DNA of 64,000 nucleotides, from positions 124,001-188,000 of the forward strand of contig NZ_JODS01000007.1 of NCBI RefSeq assembly GCF_000718025.1, read 5' to 3'. Positions 6,308 to 19,299 of the stretch are shown one piece after another (position 1 is the first letter of the stretch; every line of letters starts with the position of its first letter). Both the position numbers and the translations under genes were made by a program. The notes under the pieces were generated by a model, which saw nothing but the letters and a program-made list of their open reading frames with translations, was not told where the DNA came from and searched no databases. This DNA comes from Kitasatospora purpeofusca. Lineage in GTDB: Bacteria; Actinomycetota; Actinomycetes; Streptomycetales; Streptomycetaceae.

Positions 6308-8605
6308 TCATCCCACGGCAGTACGCAGCCAGGGATCGACCGACGCCCTTGCACCATCAGCGAAGCGCTTCCCCAACGGCGTCAGCGCTCCGCTGTCGGC
6401 GAGCAGATCCACGGCTTCGTCGGTCAGGGCGCGCCAATAGGTGAACTTGGAGCGGGCCGCCCCTGTCCCCCCATGCGCGCGGGTGCCCCAGAATGCCGTC
6501 ACCGCGAGGTGCGCGTACACCGCCTGGAACAGCGAGCCGATCGGCCTCGGCGTCAGGCCGAACGCCTCGAACACCCTCGTGTCCCCCCGGTCGTACAGCT
6601 CCTCCCGGTCCAGCACCGCGCCCAGCTTCACGTGCTGGAACTCGTGCACCAGCAGCAACGCCAGCGTCTCCGCGCTGCCCGGCCGCGCGATCGCGACCGC
6701 GCCGAAGGCCTGGCGGGCGGCCGAGCTGACGTCGCGCCCGTCCGATCGCCGCTGCAACGGCGTGACCGTACTCAGACCGGCCCACAGACCGGCGGCGTAC
6801 TCCGGTAGATCCCGATCGAGCAGGTCGGCCGCCGCCCCGAGGTCCCCGTCCCAGCGCAGGTACTCGGCGGCGGCCAACCGCTCCTCCACCGGCCACCGGT
6901 GCACCGCCCGCTGCGGGTCCAGGTCCTCCAGCGCAATACCCCTCCCGACCCTCCGAATCGACTGCCAGCGCGGGTCACCCGAACCGGCGACCGCACCATC
7001 GTCCATGCGCGCCGTCCATCCGTCCCGCCCGCCCGTGACGAGCGCCTCCCGCACGCCCCCGCCCAGCAGCAGCCGCCCCAGCGTCGGCAGGTGCAGCACC
7101 CCGTCCCGGACCGGCACCACCACGCTGTCCCCACGCCCCGCCCGCACCGCCGCGGCCGCCGCCAGCTCGGCCAGTGTGCCGAGGCCCGCCCCCGGGTCGC
7201 CGCTCAGCCGCCGCGCGGCCCACGCCCGGACGTAGGGATGGGCGAACACCGCGTCCACCGCCGCCGGTTCGACGGCGTCCAGCTCCGCCAGCAGCTCCCA
7301 CGCCTCCGAGCGCGCCAGCCCCGAGGAGCCGTGCACAGCGGCCAGCATCGTGCGAGTGAGAGCCAGTTGGGACCGGGCCAGCGCACGGACCGTCTCCGGA
7401 CCGCCCAACCCGAGTGACAGTTCGTCCAGTTGCTCGTCCGTGAGCCCCGGCCCGGCGAGATCCACCGCCGGCGCGGCCGGCCGTCGGACAGCCCCCGCCC
7501 GGGCCGCCAGGCCGTCGATCAGCGCCCGCAGGTCCGCGCAGTACACCGAAGGACGGTCGAACGACCCCTCCCGGTACCGGTGCGCGTACAGCCCGCCCCC
7601 GCAGGACCGCACCACCGGGCAGGCCCGGCACTCCGAGCTCAGCCCGTCCAGGCCCGACTGCCGCGCCGCCATGCCCGGGTGCCCGGCCACCTCGTCGAGG
7701 CTGTGCCGGAAGACGTCCATCCCCGTCCCGGGCGCGCCGTCGTAGGCCGTCTTCAGGCTGTCCGCCTGCTCGTACGTCCCGTCCGTCTCCAGCACCACCA
7801 GGTCCACCGGCTCCAGCCCCAGCGCCTCGCTCAGGCCGGGCAGCCCCGACAGCGTCCGGTGCACCGAGTCGAAGGTCCGGACGGCGAACGGGCGGCCGTC
7901 CGCCTCCCACCGCTCGTGCACGGCCAGCAGCCAGTCCGCGTACGGCGTCGCACCCGCACCGGGCGGGCGTTCCGGCGGGTGCTCCCAGGTGGCGTGCGGA
8001 AGCAGGAAGTCCACCGCCGGGGGCTCCAGTTCGGCGAGCGCCCGATAGACGGCCACCGGGTCGTTCACCACGTCGACGGTGCAGAGCAGCCCCCCGTACA
8101 GGTGCCGGAACCGCGGTTCGCGCAGCAGCCCGACGGCCCGCAGCACCTGCGGATGGCTGGACCGCCCGTTCGCGAACCGGCGGTGCCGGTCGTTGGCGGC
8201 CCGGTCCCCGTCCAGCGAGATGCCGACCCGGATGCCCAGCTCGTCGAACAGCTCGCAGTATGCCGCGTCCAGCCGGACCCCGTTGGTGTGCACCCGCAGG
8301 TCGAGCTCGCACACCTCGGGCAACGCCGCCCGCAGCAGCCCGGCCGCCCGCCGGAACACCTCCGGCCCGGCCAGCAGCGGTTCACCCCCGTGCAGGACGA
8401 CCCCGACAGCGGTCAGCCCGTGCGCGGCCGCGTGCTCCCCGATCCGCTCCGCGACCCGCGCCAGCACGGCGTCCCCGACGACCCGCGGTCTGGACCGCCA
8501 GCCGGTGTCGGCGTGCTCGTACACGTAGCAGTGGTCACAGGCGAGGTCGCACCGACTGTGGACCTTCAGGACGAACTGCGTGATCGGCGGCGGAGGAAAC
8601 GTCAT
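6308..8605 (-). CDS. fxsB: FxsB radical SAM/SPASM cyclophane maturase with HExxH domain
   Basis: A 765-residue two-part enzyme. The N-terminal half is a radical SAM protein with the Cx3Cx2C cluster motif C19-C23-C26 (RCDLACDHC) and a SPASM-like Cys set (ECRACPVVRSCGGG... VYCADL). The C-terminal half carries a zinc-protease-like HEFQH at 654-658. Known FxsB proteins form a three-residue cyclophane in FxSxx-COOH peptides; the expected bond joins the Phe ring to the Ser side chain. The HExxH half is a regular partner in this family and may hydrolyse or bind the peptide. It is last in the fxs operon, just after the precursor gene, and ends at the terminator shared with DUF397. Confidence 0.95.
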   Translation of the reverse strand: MTFPPPPITQFVLKVHSRCDLACDHCYVYEHADTGWRSRPRVVGDAVLARVAERIGEHAAAHGLTAVGVVLHGGEPLLAGPEVFRRAAGLLRAALPEVCELDLRVHTNGVRLDAAYCELFDELGIRVGISLDGDRAANDRHRRFANGRSSHPQVLRAVGLLREPRFRHLYGGLLCTVDVVNDPVAVYRALAELEPPAVDFLLPHATWEHPPERPPGAGATPYADWLLAVHERWEADGRPFAVRTFDSVHRTLSGLPGLSEALGLEPVDLVVLETDGTYEQADSLKTAYDGAPGTGMDVFRHSLDEVAGHPGMAARQSGLDGLSSECRACPVVRSCGGGLYAHRYREGSFDRPSVYCADLRALIDGLAARAGAVRRPAAPAVDLAGPGLTDEQLDELSLGLGGPETVRALARSQLALTRTMLAAVHGSSGLARSEAWELLAELDAVEPAAVDAVFAHPYVRAWAARRLSGDPGAGLGTLAELAAAAAVRAGRGDSVVVPVRDGVLHLPTLGRLLLGGGVREALVTGGRDGWTARMDDGAVAGSGDPRWQSIRRVGRGIALEDLDPQRAVHRWPVEERLAAAEYLRWDGDLGAAADLLDRDLPEYAAGLWAGLSTVTPLQRRSDGRDVSSAARQAFGAVAIARPGSAETLALLLVHEFQHVKLGAVLDREELYDRGDTRVFEAFGLTPRPIGSLFQAVYAHLAVTAFWGTRAHGGTGAARSKFTYWRALTDEAVDLLADSGALTPLGKRFADGARASVDPWLRTAVG

Positions 8606-8647
8606 GACGGCACGTTTCCAACAGCTGGAGCCGACTAATCCTGGCGA

Positions 8648-8827
8648 TCAGATCGCAGAGTTGAACGGAGAGACCAGACGGGCCCCGGCCCCGGGCAGGG
8701 CCAGCTCCAGACGCCTCGCCAGCTCACCCGCGTCCAGCCCCGCCAGCTCGGCGAGACCGAGGCGCTGCCCGGGGCCGCGCTCCTCGGTCCGCTCGGGCGC
8801 CGCCTCGGTCTCCACGGTCGAATGCAT
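8648..8827 (-). CDS. fxsA: FxsA precursor peptide (FxSxx-COOH RiPP)
   Basis: A 59-residue peptide ending Phe-Asn-Ser-Ala-Ile, which matches the FxSxx-COOH signature exactly. The leader is Glu/Leu/Ala-rich and helical (GLAELAGLDAGELARRLE). The start is ATG 8827 with AGAGGA seven bases upstream; a TTG two codons earlier is unlikely. It sits between the TPR/ATPase gene and its maturase fxsB. FxsB is predicted to tie the Phe ring to the Ser two residues on. The family is known by sequence and in vitro chemistry; its biological role is unknown. Confidence 0.92.
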   Translation of the reverse strand: MHSTVETEAAPERTEERGPGQRLGLAELAGLDAGELARRLELALPGAGARLVSPFNSAI

Positions 8828-8861
8828 CGTCAATTCCTCTTCCTCGGTGACCCGCCGGCCG

Positions 8862-12979
<4,118 letters not shown>

Positions 12980-12983
<4 letters not shown>

Positions 12984-14557
12984 CGGTCCGCTTCTCCTTC
13001 ACTGGGCGCCCGGTTGGTCAGGGGCACGGTCTCCTCGCGCAGGGCGCCCCTCGGCCCCGGCGCGGCTCCGGCGCCGGCCCCCGCACCGGAGCCCGCCCCC
13101 GGTCCGGGGGCGTTCCCCGGGCGCGGGAGGGGCGGGCCCGGGGAGACGGGCGGCTCCGGCGGAACGGGCGGCCAGGCCGGGATGGTGAGGCCGGGCATCG
13201 GTCGAGGGTCCGGACCGAGCCCGAACTGGGCCCGGGCGGCGACCGGGTCGTCGTCCAGCTGGTCGAGCAGGCGGTTCTGGGCGACGGTCACGGTGGAGAG
13301 CAGCTCACGCTCGAATCGTTCCCGCCGGATGTGGATGCGAAAGAGCGGCTCGGGCCCGGACCGGTGCAACCAGGTGCGCGCGAACACCTCGCGCACCCCC
13401 TCCCAGAGCCGGGCGCGCGCCGGACCGGCCGGCGGGTCGTCGGTGCTGTCGGGCAGCAGGACGGCGGTGACCGGGTGGTTCTGCCGGTCGAAGTCGCGCA
13501 GCGCCTGCCGGAAGGGCTCGGCGCCGGCCGCCCAGGGGTCCACCAGCAGGACGCTGACCTCGTTGTTCTCCCGCGCCCGGTCGAGCGCGTCGGCGAGGTC
13601 CGGGCCGACCGTCTCCAGGCTGGTGCTGTGCCCGGCCCGGGTGATCACCTGCTGGGCCTGGACCGCCAACGAGGGCAGCCGGGGCGGGTGGTAGGGCGCC
13701 CAGTCGCGGGGGTGCGCCCCGTACCAGCCGCCCTGGTAGGGCCCGTCCGGGCCGCCCGGGGCGCCGTTCGCGGGGCCACCGCCGTTCACCGGGCCACCGC
13801 CCGCGGCGGCCCGGTCGGCCCGGACGCTGTCCGCCTCGGAGCGCTGCACCGGGAACCGCTCGCCGTTGACCGCACCGGCCCCGCCGACCACGGCGGGTGG
13901 GTCGCCGGCCCGCCGGGCGGCGACGAAGAGCCGGACCAGGCTGCTGCGGACGGCGACCGGGGCGACCTCCTCCACCGGGAAGCAGCCCTCCACCTGCCCG
14001 AGGTCGAGGTCCCGCAGCTCGGCGACCCGCCAGGAGGCGGCCTCCCGGATCCGTTCGGCGATCACCCGCACCACCTTGCGGTACGCGGTGCCCTGCGGGT
14101 CGGTCCGCAGCAGGTGGCGCAGCCCGCCGGTGGCGTACTCGGCGCCGAAGTCGTGCTGGATGTACTGGATCCGCCGGACCTCGGCGGGCAGGTCCTCGGG
14201 CGGCGGCTCCCACAGGACGGGGATGAGGGCCGGGACGCTCTCCCCGGTCTGCTCCTCGTGGCGCCGCGTCCGGTGGTCGAAGGCGGTCCACTCCTTGCCG
14301 CAGTAGGGGCTGGAGAAGTAGGCAGGCGAGTAGAGGGCGACCATGGTGCGGCTGGCGCCGAGCATCCGGGAGAGCTGCCGCTCCCAGTCGTCGCCGATCC
14401 GGAGCCGTTCGGTGTCCCGGTAGGCGAGTTCGCCCGGACCGGCCTCGGGCTCGATCCGCGCCAGTTCGTCCCGCAGGTCGGTGAAGAACTGGTCGACGAA
14501 GGCGCCCCCGGCCAGGTGGTCCCGCCGCGCGTAGCTGAAGAAGAAGTACGGCCGCAC
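12980..14557 (-). CDS. fxsC: FxsC: TIR-like protein of the FxSxx system
   Basis: A 525-residue protein starting at GTG 14557, placed by GGGGGG seven bases upstream and by the family start RPYFFFSYARRDH; a longer frame would need TTG 14614. The N-terminal TIR-like fold is clear (FFFSYARRDH, ERQLSRMLGASRTMVALYS, YCGKEW). After a Pro/Gly linker comes the second FxsC domain (ETVGPDLADALDRARENN... VTAVLLPD), and the C-terminus is a Pro/Gly/Ala-rich tail. It is first in the fxs operon and overlaps fxsT by ATGA. TIR domains commonly cleave NAD or make cyclic signals, but whether this one is catalytic cannot be told here. Confidence 0.9.
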
Positions 14558-14591
14558 CCAACAACCCCCCACCGAGCCGGTGAACGACCCC

Positions 14592-14622
14592 ACCTTACTG
14601 GCGGGCTGACGCAAGGTCAGCC
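14592..14622 (-). promoter_or_regulatory. fxs operon promoter with inverted repeat
   Basis: Minus strand: -35 CTGACC (14615-14620), 17-base spacer, -10 TAAGGT (14592-14597). An exact inverted repeat GGCTGAC-N5-GTCAGCC (14604-14622) covers the -35 box and part of the spacer, so a dimeric regulator probably controls the operon. Confidence 0.45.
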
Positions 14623-14788
14623 GGTGGGCGAAGGAAGGTGTAGTGGTGTCGTCACAAGTGCGACCCCGCGGGGCTACGGGCCTGGTCGGGGGCGTGCGGG
14701 CGCGACCCGGACCGACGCCCGCGCGGGCACGGCCGGACCCGCCCGGCGGGCAAGCCCTACCGGCCCCGCGGGCACCGCCCGGCCGGAC

Positions 14789-15514
14789 TCACGGGCAGAG
14801 CCGCTCCACCCGCCAGCCCGCCGGGGCAGCCGGGTCGACGAGGTAGCGCAGCCGGTCGTGCAGCCGGTTCTCCCGCCCCTGCCAGAACTCCACGCTCTCC
14901 GGCACCACCCGGTACCCGCCCCAGAACGGCGGCACCGGCACCCCCTCGCCCTCCGGGTAGCGGCGCTCCAGATCCGCGTAGCGCTGCTCCAGCACCTCGC
15001 GCGAGGCCACCGGGCTGGACTGCTCGCTGGCCCAGGCGCCGAGTTGGGAGCCGTGCGGGCGGGTGCGGAAGTAGGCGGCGGTCTCGTCCCGGCCGACCTT
15101 CTCCACCCGGCCCTGGACGATCACCTGGCGGGCCAGCGCGACCCACGGGAAGAGCAGCGCCGCATACGGGTTGACGGCCAGTTCGGTGCCCTTGCGGGAG
15201 CCGTAGTTGGTGAAGAAGACGAAGCCGCGGGCGTCGAAGCCCTTGAGCAGCACCGTGCGCGAGCTGGGCCGTCCCTCGGCGTCGGCGGTGGAGAGCACCA
15301 TCGCGTTGGGCTCCACCACCCCGGCCTCGTCCGCGTCGTGGAACCACTGGGTGAACTGGCCCATCGGCTCGGCGGCGAGGTCCCCCTCGACCAGGCCCTC
15401 GTGCGTGTAGTGCTTGCGCATCACGGCGAGGTCCGGCCCGGGTCGGGCCTCGTCGGCCAGGATCCGGGTGGCGGGGGGCAGGGGCGTCGACTGGGCGCGG
15501 TCCGGGGTCTGCAC
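14789..15514 (-). CDS. pdxH: pyridoxamine 5'-phosphate oxidase
   Basis: A 241-residue FMN enzyme that oxidises pyridoxamine- or pyridoxine-phosphate to pyridoxal phosphate. Diagnostic motifs are SSRTVLLKG, GFVFFTNYGSRKG, the FPW...RQV strand, and the C-terminal PxxWxGYR-like segment (PPFWGGYRVVPESVEFWQG) ending RLRYLVDP. I use GTG 15514; TTG 15541 is a poorer codon, and ATG at MRKHYTHEGL would cut a variable N-terminus. It is divergent from citrate synthase, and serC, a PLP enzyme tied to PLP synthesis in many bacteria, follows downstream of that gene. Confidence 0.93.
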   Translation of the reverse strand: MQTPDRAQSTPLPPATRILADEARPGPDLAVMRKHYTHEGLVEGDLAAEPMGQFTQWFHDADEAGVVEPNAMVLSTADAEGRPSSRTVLLKGFDARGFVFFTNYGSRKGTELAVNPYAALLFPWVALARQVIVQGRVEKVGRDETAAYFRTRPHGSQLGAWASEQSSPVASREVLEQRYADLERRYPEGEGVPVPPFWGGYRVVPESVEFWQGRENRLHDRLRYLVDPAAPAGWRVERLCP

Positions 15515-15703
15515 GTCAACATCATCCCGTACGACAAGCAACCGGCACCGCTACCTCCGGACAAACCCCGGTGGGAGATAAGGTGACTCGCCACCGCTTG
15601 GCCGCCCGTCGTACGGTGATTTGTCCCGAACCGCACCCTTGGTTCCGGAGATTTGCCGGGCACGACCGGCCCTCGGGCGAAAAGTCAAGCGGGCCCCAGG
15701 GAA

Positions 15704-15721
15704 ACATCACCATGGTGGTGT
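15704..15721. promoter_or_regulatory. palindrome upstream of citA
   Basis: ACATCACCATGGTGGTGT is an 18-base near-perfect palindrome (one mismatched pair; core CACCATGGTG exact). It lies 117 bases before the citA start. Candidate operator; binder unknown. Confidence 0.35.
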
Positions 15722-15751
15722 ATGGCGCAATGCACCCCGTGCCTGTCACCC

Positions 15752-15766
15752 TGGCACCGAGTGCCA
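15752..15766. promoter_or_regulatory. second palindrome upstream of citA
   Basis: TGGCAC-CGA-GTGCCA is an exact 6-bp inverted repeat with a 3-base centre, 72 bases before the citA start. Candidate operator or leader hairpin. Confidence 0.35.
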
Positions 15767-15837
15767 TCCACCATTCGGTCACTGGTGTGCCTCCCCACCA
15801 CGGAGGTCCGCCGATCGCAGAACTGAAGGAGCCGTGC

Positions 15838-16938
15838 ATGTCCGACTTCGTACCCGGGCTCGAAGGCGTCGTCGCTTTCGAGAGCGAGATCGCCGAACCC
15901 GACCGTGAAGGCGGCGCCCTGCGGTACCGAGGCGTCGACATCGACGACCTGGTTGGCAATGTCTCCTTCGGTCACGTCTGGGGCCTCCTGGTCGACGGCA
16001 AGTTCAACCCCGGCCTGCCGGCCGCCGAGCCGTTCCCGATCCCCGTGCACTCCGGCGACATCCGGGTCGACGTGCAGTCCGCCCTCGCCATGCTCGCCCC
16101 GGTCTGGGGCCTCAAGCCGCTCCTCGACATCGACGCCGAGCAGGCCCGCGACGACCTCGCCCGGGCCGCCGTCATGGCGCTGTCGTACGTCGCCCAGTCC
16201 GCCCGCGGCCAGGGCCTGCCGATGGTCCCGCAGAGCGAGATCGACAAGGCCGAGACCGTGGTCGAGCGGTTCATGATCCGCTGGCGCGGCGAGCCCGACC
16301 CCAAGCACGTCAAGGCCATCGACGCCTACTGGACCTCCGCCGCCGAGCACGGCATGAACGCCTCCACGTTCACCGCCCGGGTCATCGCCTCCACCGGCGC
16401 CGACGTCGCGGCCGCCCTGTCCGGCGCCGTCGGCGCGATGTCCGGCCCGCTGCACGGCGGCGCGCCGTCCCGCGTGCTCGGCATGATCGAGGAGATCGAG
16501 CGCACCGGCGACGCCACCGCCTGGGTCAAGAACGCCCTGGACAAGGGCGAGCGCCTGATGGGCTTCGGCCACCGCGTCTACCGCGCCGAGGACCCGCGCG
16601 CCCGCGTGCTGCGCCGCACCGCCAAGGAGCTCGGCGCGCCGCGCTTCGAGGTCGCCGAGGCGCTGGAGAAGGCCGCGCTGGAGGAGCTGCACAACCGCCG
16701 CCCGGACCGCGTGCTGGCCACCAACGTCGAGTTCTGGGCCGCCATCATGCTGGACTTCGCCGAGGTCCCCGCGCACATGTTCACCTCGATGTTCACCTGC
16801 GCCCGGACCGCCGGCTGGTCGGCGCACATCCTGGAGCAGAAGCGCACCGGACGCCTCGTGCGCCCCGCCGCGCGCTACATCGGCCCCGGCCCGCGCAGCC
16901 CCCGCGACATCGAGGGCTTCGAGGCCATCGGCGGCTGA
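15838..16938 (+). CDS. citA: citrate synthase 2 (type II-like)
   Basis: A 366-residue citrate synthase, which condenses acetyl-CoA and oxaloacetate to open the TCA cycle. The catalytic motifs are complete: PLHGG with His206, GFGHRVY with His245, and the Asp motif LDFAEVPAHMF (Asp306). ATG 15838 has a strong AAGGAG seven bases upstream. The short dimeric form without the N-terminal domain of the hexameric enzymes is typical of the second citrate synthase in streptomycetes. It could act as a methylcitrate synthase, but no prp genes are nearby. It is divergent from pdxH and followed by serC on the same strand. Confidence 0.92.
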   Translation: MSDFVPGLEGVVAFESEIAEPDREGGALRYRGVDIDDLVGNVSFGHVWGLLVDGKFNPGLPAAEPFPIPVHSGDIRVDVQSALAMLAPVWGLKPLLDIDAEQARDDLARAAVMALSYVAQSARGQGLPMVPQSEIDKAETVVERFMIRWRGEPDPKHVKAIDAYWTSAAEHGMNASTFTARVIASTGADVAAALSGAVGAMSGPLHGGAPSRVLGMIEEIERTGDATAWVKNALDKGERLMGFGHRVYRAEDPRARVLRRTAKELGAPRFEVAEALEKAALEELHNRRPDRVLATNVEFWAAIMLDFAEVPAHMFTSMFTCARTAGWSAHILEQKRTGRLVRPAARYIGPGPRSPRDIEGFEAIGG

Positions 16939-17066
16939 CAGCCCCGTCGCAGCTCCCCCGACAGCGGGTCCGGATACCGACCGGACCCGCTGTTTCCGCA
17001 GCTCGCGGGCGGGTCGGGGGCATCTCAGCGGGCGGACGGGCGTCGAACCGCGGGTGCCCCGGCCGG

Positions 17067-17072
17067 TAGGCT
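17067..17072 (+). promoter_or_regulatory. -10 of leaderless serC promoter
   Basis: TAGGCT ends seven bases before GTG 17080, so the expected transcription start is the first base of the start codon. No ribosome site is present. The -35 is weak. Confidence 0.4.
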
Positions 17073-17079
17073 GCGGCGC

Positions 17080-18198
17080 GTGGCTCAGATCCAGATCCCC
17101 GCTGACATCAAGCCCGCCGACGGCCGTTTCGGCTGTGGCCCCTCCAAGGTGCGCCCCGAGGCCCTGAGTGCCCTCGCCGCCACCGAGACCTCCCTGCTCG
17201 GCACCTCCCACCGCCAGGCCCCGGTGAAGAACCTGGTCAAGCGCGTGCGCGAGGGCGTGAGCAGCCTGTTCTCCCTGCCCGAGGGATACCAGGTGGTACT
17301 CGGCAACGGCGGGTCCACCGCCTTCTGGGACATCGCGGCCTTCGGCCTGGTACGCGAGAAGTCCCAGCACCTCGACTTCGGCGAGTTCTCCTCCAAGTTC
17401 GCCTCCTCCGTGAAGGCCGCGCCCTGGCTGGCCGAGCCGAGCGTGATCAAGACCGCCCCCGGCACCCACCCGCTGCCGGTCGCCGAGGCCGGGGTGGACG
17501 TCTACGGCCTCACCCACAACGAGACCTCCACCGGCGTCGCGATGCCGATCGCCCGCCCGGCCGGCGCCGACCAGGGCTCGCTGGTGCTGGTCGACGCGAC
17601 CTCGGGCGCCGGCGGCCTGCCGGTGGACATCACCGAGACCGACGTCTACTACTTCGCCCCGCAGAAGTCCTTCGCCTCCGAGGGCGGCCTGTGGCTGGCG
17701 TCGTTCTCCCCGGCCGCCCTGGAGCGCGCCGCCGAGATCGCCGGCTCCGGCCGGTACATCCCGCCGTTCTTCGACCTGCCGACGGCCATCGACAACTCGT
17801 CGAAGGACCAGACGTACAACACCCCGTCCATCGCCACCCTCTTCCTGCTGGCCGACCAGCTGGAATGGATGAACGGCAACGGCGGGCTCGACTGGGCCGT
17901 CGCCCGTACGGCTGATTCCTCGTCCCGGCTGTACGGCTGGGCGGAGAAGTCCTCGTTCGCCAATCCGTTCGTGGCGAACCCGGCCGAGCGCTCCCAGGTC
18001 GTCGGCACGATCGACTTCGACGACTCGGTGGACGCGGCCGCCGTCGCCAAGGCGCTGCGCGCCAACGGCATCGTCGACACCGAGCCGTACCGCAAGCTCG
18101 GCCGCAACCAGCTGCGGGTGGCGATGTTCCCGGCGATCGAGCCGGCCGACGTCGAGGCGCTCACGGTCTGCATCGACTACGTGGTCGAGCGGCTCTGA
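17080..18198 (+). CDS. serC: phosphoserine aminotransferase
   Basis: A 372-residue class V PLP aminotransferase that converts 3-phosphohydroxypyruvate and glutamate to phosphoserine in serine synthesis. It shows the actinobacterial SerC features GRFGCGPSKVRPEAL, GTSHRQ, GNGGSTAFWD and the PLP lysine in YYFAPQKSF, followed by EGGLW. GTG 17080 is immediately downstream of a -10-like TAGGCT with no Shine-Dalgarno, so translation is probably leaderless. A strong hairpin terminator follows the gene. Confidence 0.95.
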   Translation: MAQIQIPADIKPADGRFGCGPSKVRPEALSALAATETSLLGTSHRQAPVKNLVKRVREGVSSLFSLPEGYQVVLGNGGSTAFWDIAAFGLVREKSQHLDFGEFSSKFASSVKAAPWLAEPSVIKTAPGTHPLPVAEAGVDVYGLTHNETSTGVAMPIARPAGADQGSLVLVDATSGAGGLPVDITETDVYYFAPQKSFASEGGLWLASFSPAALERAAEIAGSGRYIPPFFDLPTAIDNSSKDQTYNTPSIATLFLLADQLEWMNGNGGLDWAVARTADSSSRLYGWAEKSSFANPFVANPAERSQVVGTIDFDDSVDAAAVAKALRANGIVDTEPYRKLGRNQLRVAMFPAIEPADVEALTVCIDYVVERL

Positions 18199-18247
18199 CC
18201 CCGACCGCGTGCCCGAGCGGCTCCGACCGGCCGCACCCGCACAAGTG

Positions 18248-18280
18248 AAGGGCCACCGCCTCCGGGCGGTGGCCCTTTTT
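18248..18280 (+). terminator. serC intrinsic terminator
   Basis: Exact 13-bp stem (AAGGGCCACCGCC, 18248-18260, with its complement at 18265-18277), loop TCCG, ending in TTTTT. One of the few T-tailed terminators in the window. Confidence 0.85.
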
Positions 18281-18300
18281 CGTTCCGCCGGCCCCGGCGG

Positions 18301-18390
18301 CTACCGGTTGACCAGCGAGCTGGCCAGAACGATCACCAGCAGCAGGACGAGCGCGCCGGTCACGATTCGCATGCGAGTCTTGGGATCCAC
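18301..18390 (-). CDS. possible 29-residue membrane micro-protein
   Basis: A short frame from GTG 18390 to TAG: a charged start (VDPKTRMR) then one hydrophobic helix (IVTGALVLLLVIVLASSLV) and NR. The charged head followed by a clean helix is what single-pass micro-proteins look like, and it sits neatly between the serC terminator and the SDR gene. I recall similar tiny proteins beginning (M/V)DPKTR in streptomycetes, but cannot check it. No clear ribosome site. Confidence 0.45.
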   Translation of the reverse strand: MDPKTRMRIVTGALVLLLVIVLASSLVNR

Positions 18391-18422
18391 GGTCAACGAG
18401 CGTACCCCCGCACGCTCCGCGC

Positions 18423-19187
18423 TCAGACGCCGAGGTTGGATCCGCCGCTGGCGTCCAGGTTCTGGCCGGTGACCCAGCGGGCGTCGTCCGAGGCCAGGAA
18501 GGCCACCACGTCCGCCACGTCGGCCGGCTCGGCGACCCGGTCGAAGACCGAGTACGAGGACGCCCGGGCCCGCGCCGACGGGTCCGCCAGCCAGGGGTTG
18601 ATGTCGGTGGCCACGATGCCCGGCAGTACCGCGTTGACGGTGATCCCGCGCGGCCCCAGCTCCTGGGCGAGGGTCAGCGTGAGGGTGTTCAGCGCCCCCT
18701 TGGTCATCGCGTAGGCGACGGCCTCCGGGAACGCCACCCGGGTGACGCCCGAGGAGACGTTGACGATCCGCCCGCCGTCGCGCAGCCGGTCCAGGCCGTG
18801 CCGGACGACGAAGAACGGCGCCCGCGTGTTGACCGCGAAGACCCGGTCGTAGGCGGCCTCGTCCACCTCGTGGATCCGCCCCGGCTGCCCGATCCCGGCG
18901 TTGTTCACCAGGATGTCCAGCCCGTGGCCGCCGTCGTACCCGGCCAGCCCGGCGTCGAAGGCGGCCCAGAGCGCCTCGGCGTCCCCGGGCACGCCGAGTT
19001 CGGCGGCGACCGCGAAGGCCCGGCCGCCGTCCCGCTCGATCTCCTCGGCCGCCCGTCCGGCCACCTCCGGGTCCCGCCCGTGCACCGCGACCAGCGCGCC
19101 CTCACGGGCCAGCCGCTCGGCGATCCCCCGCCCGATGCCCCGGCTGCCGCCCGTCACCAGCGCCGTCCGCCCGGTCAACCTCGCCAT
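18423..19187 (-). CDS. SDR-family oxidoreductase (FabG-like)
   Basis: A 254-residue short-chain dehydrogenase. It has the cofactor loop TGGSRGIG at 12-19, NNAG in LVNNAGIG, the catalytic Ser (NVSSGV) and YxxxK (YAMTK), and the family ending WVTGQNLDASGG. His/Arg residues after the first strands (VHGRD) favour NADPH. The start is ATG 19187 with GGGGG upstream; the longer frame crosses the regulatory spacer. It is divergent from a TetR regulator, the probable controller. Substrate unknown; the best class match is 3-oxoacyl reductase-like. Confidence 0.92.
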   Translation of the reverse strand: MARLTGRTALVTGGSRGIGRGIAERLAREGALVAVHGRDPEVAGRAAEEIERDGGRAFAVAAELGVPGDAEALWAAFDAGLAGYDGGHGLDILVNNAGIGQPGRIHEVDEAAYDRVFAVNTRAPFFVVRHGLDRLRDGGRIVNVSSGVTRVAFPEAVAYAMTKGALNTLTLTLAQELGPRGITVNAVLPGIVATDINPWLADPSARARASSYSVFDRVAEPADVADVVAFLASDDARWVTGQNLDASGGSNLGV

Positions 19188-19229
19188 GACCGCCCCCTTC
19201 TTCCGGGCACCGCCGGGTCCGGCGGCGCC

Positions 19230-19293
19230 CACTTCTGTAGTGATCGCTAATGAAATGACCGTAGCACGGTTTCTGTAGTGGGCGATATAGAAT
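19230..19293. promoter_or_regulatory. SDR/TetR shared control region with repeated TTCTGTAGTG
   Basis: The 10-base word TTCTGTAGTG occurs at 19233-19242 and again at 19271-19280, 38 bases apart; the first copy extends to an inverted repeat CACT-N5-AGTG. A -10-like TAGAAT (19288-19293) lies six bases before ATG 19300 of the TetR gene, so its message looks leaderless. Likely binding sites of that TetR protein. Confidence 0.5.
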
Positions 19294-19299
19294 CGGCGC

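Larger units (their letters stand above)
15515..15837. other. gene-free spacer between pdxH and citA
   Basis: About 320 bases without a credible gene. They hold two palindromes described separately (15704-15721 and 15752-15766) and the citA ribosome site AAGGAG at 15826-15831. No clear promoter pair stands out. Confidence 0.5.
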
